NCBI GenBank assembly: GCA_022376925.1
Contig: JAIOJX010000003.1
Location: 40,967,874-41,031,873, forward strand
Direction: 5' to 3'
DNA from: Tragulus kanchil
Taxonomy: Eukaryota > Chordata > Mammalia > Artiodactyla > Tragulidae
DNA length: 64,000 nt
The stretch's first letter is position 1, and the number at the start of each line of letters is the position of its first letter. Below the pieces are notes generated by a model, which was not told the origin of the DNA, did not search any database, and worked only from the letters and a program-made list of their open reading frames with translations. The position numbers and the translations under genes are program-made. Of the stretch, positions 61,627-64,000 are shown piece after piece.

Positions 61627-63899
61627 GATGTGCTGGGTTTGCTAGAGGATCCAGTGGGCACTTCAGGACGGAGATATCTTTGGAAATTTTAAATACCTGT
61701 AGTTGATTAGTCGGTTCCTGTAACCTTTGAATGGCATAGATGGTTGCTTTAAAACTCAGTGAGGGTGGTGAGGATATTGCATAAGGAGTATAGATCTGGG
61801 CGCACTTTCTGCAGCAGGCTTTGAGTTCCTGTGGAGCCCAACGGATTCCCATTGTGTTTTCAAGTTCTAAGCCAATTACCGTTGAATTGTGAGATACATA
61901 CTTAACTCTGTCTTTGAAGAAGCAGTTCACATTTTCATCACTGACATTTTATTTTACATCTTCTCTACTGAGAGAGTGAATGACTCATTTGGGTGTTAAA
62001 AAATACTTGAACTGTTTAAAATATTGATGTTATAAGTGCCATAACTTAGAAGAGGAGACAGGAAAATTGTCATTTAAATGATGTCTCCAAAGATCCCGCC
62101 TGTTCTACAGAATGAGACTCGCTCTTGGAGCGAAGCTGCAGTGTCAGGTTCTGAGTTCACCCCTTGAGAGCCTGGCAGTGTCGGTGCAGCGGCCAGCGAG
62201 CTCCACAGAAAGCCGTCCTGCAGAGAGGCCGAGAGGTTAATATCCACTCTGCTCTCCAGGCCAATTGGGAGCCCAGCTCATGATTTTTCTAGGGTAATTT
62301 TTTTCTCATTACTCATTTGAATTGATGCCTTTTTCTAATTTTTTTGTTTTTGTTTGAAACAAAAGGCTTTGAGGTTAGCTGAAGCCTTGCACAATGCCTA
62401 TGATAATACCTAAAGTACACTCTCGACCACTGTTTGTTTCATTTTATATTATTGACCCTAACTAGAAATCCGAGATCCTGTGTTTTTGTTCCTGTGACAC
62501 ATTCTCGAGGTTTTGGTGCCTAGAGTGCTGTCACTTATGATGACGTGGATGATGTCACCTCTGACACGGATGGCCCAAGAGTCTGTCTTTTTCCTGGAAG
62601 AGATGGATCAAAACAAAATGAATGAACACATTTTATAAAATCTTAAAAGACCCATGTCACACTATTCCCCTCTATCACTTTTCTCTCATTTTCCAAAGTC
62701 CAGCCTCCCATGTCCCTTTGACAGCGCAGTTTTTCTGCTTTTGATTCCTATCAGTTGCTGGGTCTTGATGTGCTGGGTTTGCTAGAGGATCCAGTGGGCA
62801 CTTCAGGACGGAGATATCTTTGGAAATTTTAAATACCTGTAGTTGATTAGTCGGTGCCTGTAACCTTTGAATGGCATAGATGGTTGCTTTAAAACTCAGT
62901 GAGGGTGGTGAGGACATTGCATAAGGAGTATAGATCTGGGCGCACTTTCTGCAGCAGGCTTTGAGTTCCTGTGGAGCCCAACGGATTCCCATTGTGTTTT
63001 CAAGTTCTAAGCCAATTACCGTTGAATTGTGAGATACATACTTAACTCTGTCTTTGAAGAAGCAGTTCACATTTTCATCACTGACATTTTATTTTACATC
63101 TTCTCTACTGAGAAAGTGAATGACTCATTTGGGTGTTAAAAAATACTTGAACTGTTTAAAATATTGATGTTATAAGTGCCATAACTTAGAAGAGGAGACA
63201 GGAAAATTGTCATTTAAATGATGTCTCCAAAGATCCCGCCTGTTCTACAGAATGAGACTCGCTCTTGCAGCGAAGCTGCAGTGTCAGGTTCTGAGTTCAC
63301 CCCTTGAGAGCCTGGCAGTGTCGGTGCAGCGGCCAGCGAGCTCCACAGAAAGCCGTCCTGCAGAGAGGCCGAGAGGTTAATATCCACTCTGCTCTCCAGG
63401 CCAATTGGGAGCCCAGCTCATGATTTTTCTAGGGTAATTTTTTTCTCATTACTCATTTGAATTGATGCCTTTTTCTGATTTTTTTGTTTTTGTTTGAACA
63501 GAAGGCTTTGAGGTTAGCTGAAGCCTTGCACAATGCCTATGATAATACCTAAAGTACACTCTCGACCACTGTTTGTTTCATTTTATATTATTGACCCTAA
63601 CTAGAAATCCGAGATCCTGTGTTTTTGTTCCTGTGACACATTCTCGAGGTTTTGCTGCCTAGAGTGCTGTCACTTATGATGACGTGGATGATGTCACCTC
63701 TGACACGGATGGCCCAAGAGTCTGTCTTTCTCCTGGAAGAGATGGATCAAAACAAAATGAATGAACACATTTTATAAAATCTTAAAAGACCCGTGTCACA
63801 TTATTCCCCTCTATCACTTTTCTCTCATTTTCCAAAGCCCAGCCTCCCATGTCCCTTTGACAGCGCAGTTTTTCTGCTTTTGTGATTCCTTATCAGTTG
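61627..63899 (+). repeat. Tandem duplication T (copies 61627-62757 and 62767-63899), about 1% diverged
   Basis: Shift about 1140. About ten substitutions separate the copies (for example CGGTTCC/CGGTGCC, TTCTAATT/TTCTGATT, CCATGTC/CCGTGTC), more than in most pairs. Overlaps S by about 234 bases, so this stretch exists three times. Confidence 0.95.
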
Positions 63900-64000
63900 G
63901 AGATGAGTGTAGATGAATGCTGAATGTTAACATGAGAATCAACACAAATACCCCCATGTATGTTTTTTTCAACATTTTATTTTATTTATTGTTTCATTTT

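Larger units (their letters stand above)
59702..61860 (+). repeat. Tandem duplication S (copies 59702-60784 and 60786-61860)
   Basis: Shift 1084 falling to 1076, mostly from T-run lengths at about 59835/60914 and 60352/61434. Contains a nested SINE pair and a MER5A piece. Confidence 0.96.
30874..64000 (+). other. KLF12: KLF12 intron downstream of the exon
   Basis: Everything after the second exon copy looks intronic. It contains repeats, two retrocopies and duplications L-T. Stretches over 300 bases where I see nothing recognisable include 30874-32040, 35070-35905, 37260-37830, 39120-39940, 40880-41360, 43016-44190, 45020-46500, 47370-48030, 51850-52690, 58536-59620 and 62000-62760. Confidence 0.7.

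Noticed and set aside
60509..63070. 107- to 131-codon - strand ORFs containing MGIRWAPQELKACCRKCAQI
   Set aside because: Present three times only because duplications S and T chain. No recognisable domain, no splice context, and frames differ at their ends.
1557..63899. Reading the repeats as a satellite array, CRISPR-like array or mobile element family
   Set aside because: Each pair has a different sequence, there are never more than two adjacent copies of a unit, and there are no inverted ends, target duplications or encoded enzymes tied to the units.

Overview
The window comes from a ruminant (pecoran artiodactyl) nuclear genome. The evidence is a near full-length antisense BovB (RTE) LINE, many Bov-tA SINEs including a tandem Bov-A2-type pair, tRNA-derived CHR-type SINEs, 3' ends of ruminant L1, and older mammalian repeats (MIR, L2, MER5A). 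There are no bacterial-style genes, and nearly every ORF of 60-160 codons is repeat sequence read in some frame.

The only real coding sequence found is a 90-base exon at 29674-29763, repeated at 30784-30873. It lies between a good acceptor and a GTAAGC donor and encodes 30 residues that I recognise as an N-terminal segment of the transcription factor KLF12, sense on the + strand. The rest of the window is therefore KLF12 intron. The intron holds a TMEM230 processed pseudogene (about 36371-37258, - strand, broken by a SINE) and a retrocopied 3' end of 28S rRNA (about 39973-40154, - strand) lying against an L1 tail.

The dominant structure is a series of 20 two-copy head-to-tail direct duplications (named A-T here), each about 1.07-1.21 kb. 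They lie at 1557-5931 (A, B), 8967-19543 (C-G), 22721-35069 (H-M), 41525-43730 (N), 47110-51629 (O, P), 54254-58535 (Q, R) and 59702-63899 (S, T). Most copy pairs look more than 99% identical; N and T differ by about 1%. About half of the junctions carry 9-78 bases of garbled linker that resembles the neighbouring sequence with errors, and several copies lose quality toward the junction. Neighbouring duplications often overlap by 90-410 bases, so some stretches occur three times. The shifts add up to about 22.2 kb, so the collapsed locus would be about 41.8 kb. The simplest reading is an assembly artefact (unmerged contig or read-end overlaps, or error-prone gap filling), and the duplicated KLF12 exon is probably part of it. 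A biological origin cannot be excluded from sequence alone.

Layout: 1-1556, unique intron with a CHR-like SINE, a pyrimidine tract and a CA repeat; 1557-5931, duplications A and B; 4395-9190, BovB with a nested L1; 8967-19543, duplications C-G with MIR, L2 and Bov-tA; 19544-22720, unique with L1 and Bov-tA; 22721-35069, duplications H-M with the KLF12 exon in K; 35070-41524, unique with the TMEM230 and 28S retrocopies and many SINEs; 41525-63899, duplications N-T separated by unique stretches with BovB, L1, CHR and Bov-tA pieces; 63900-64000, unique.
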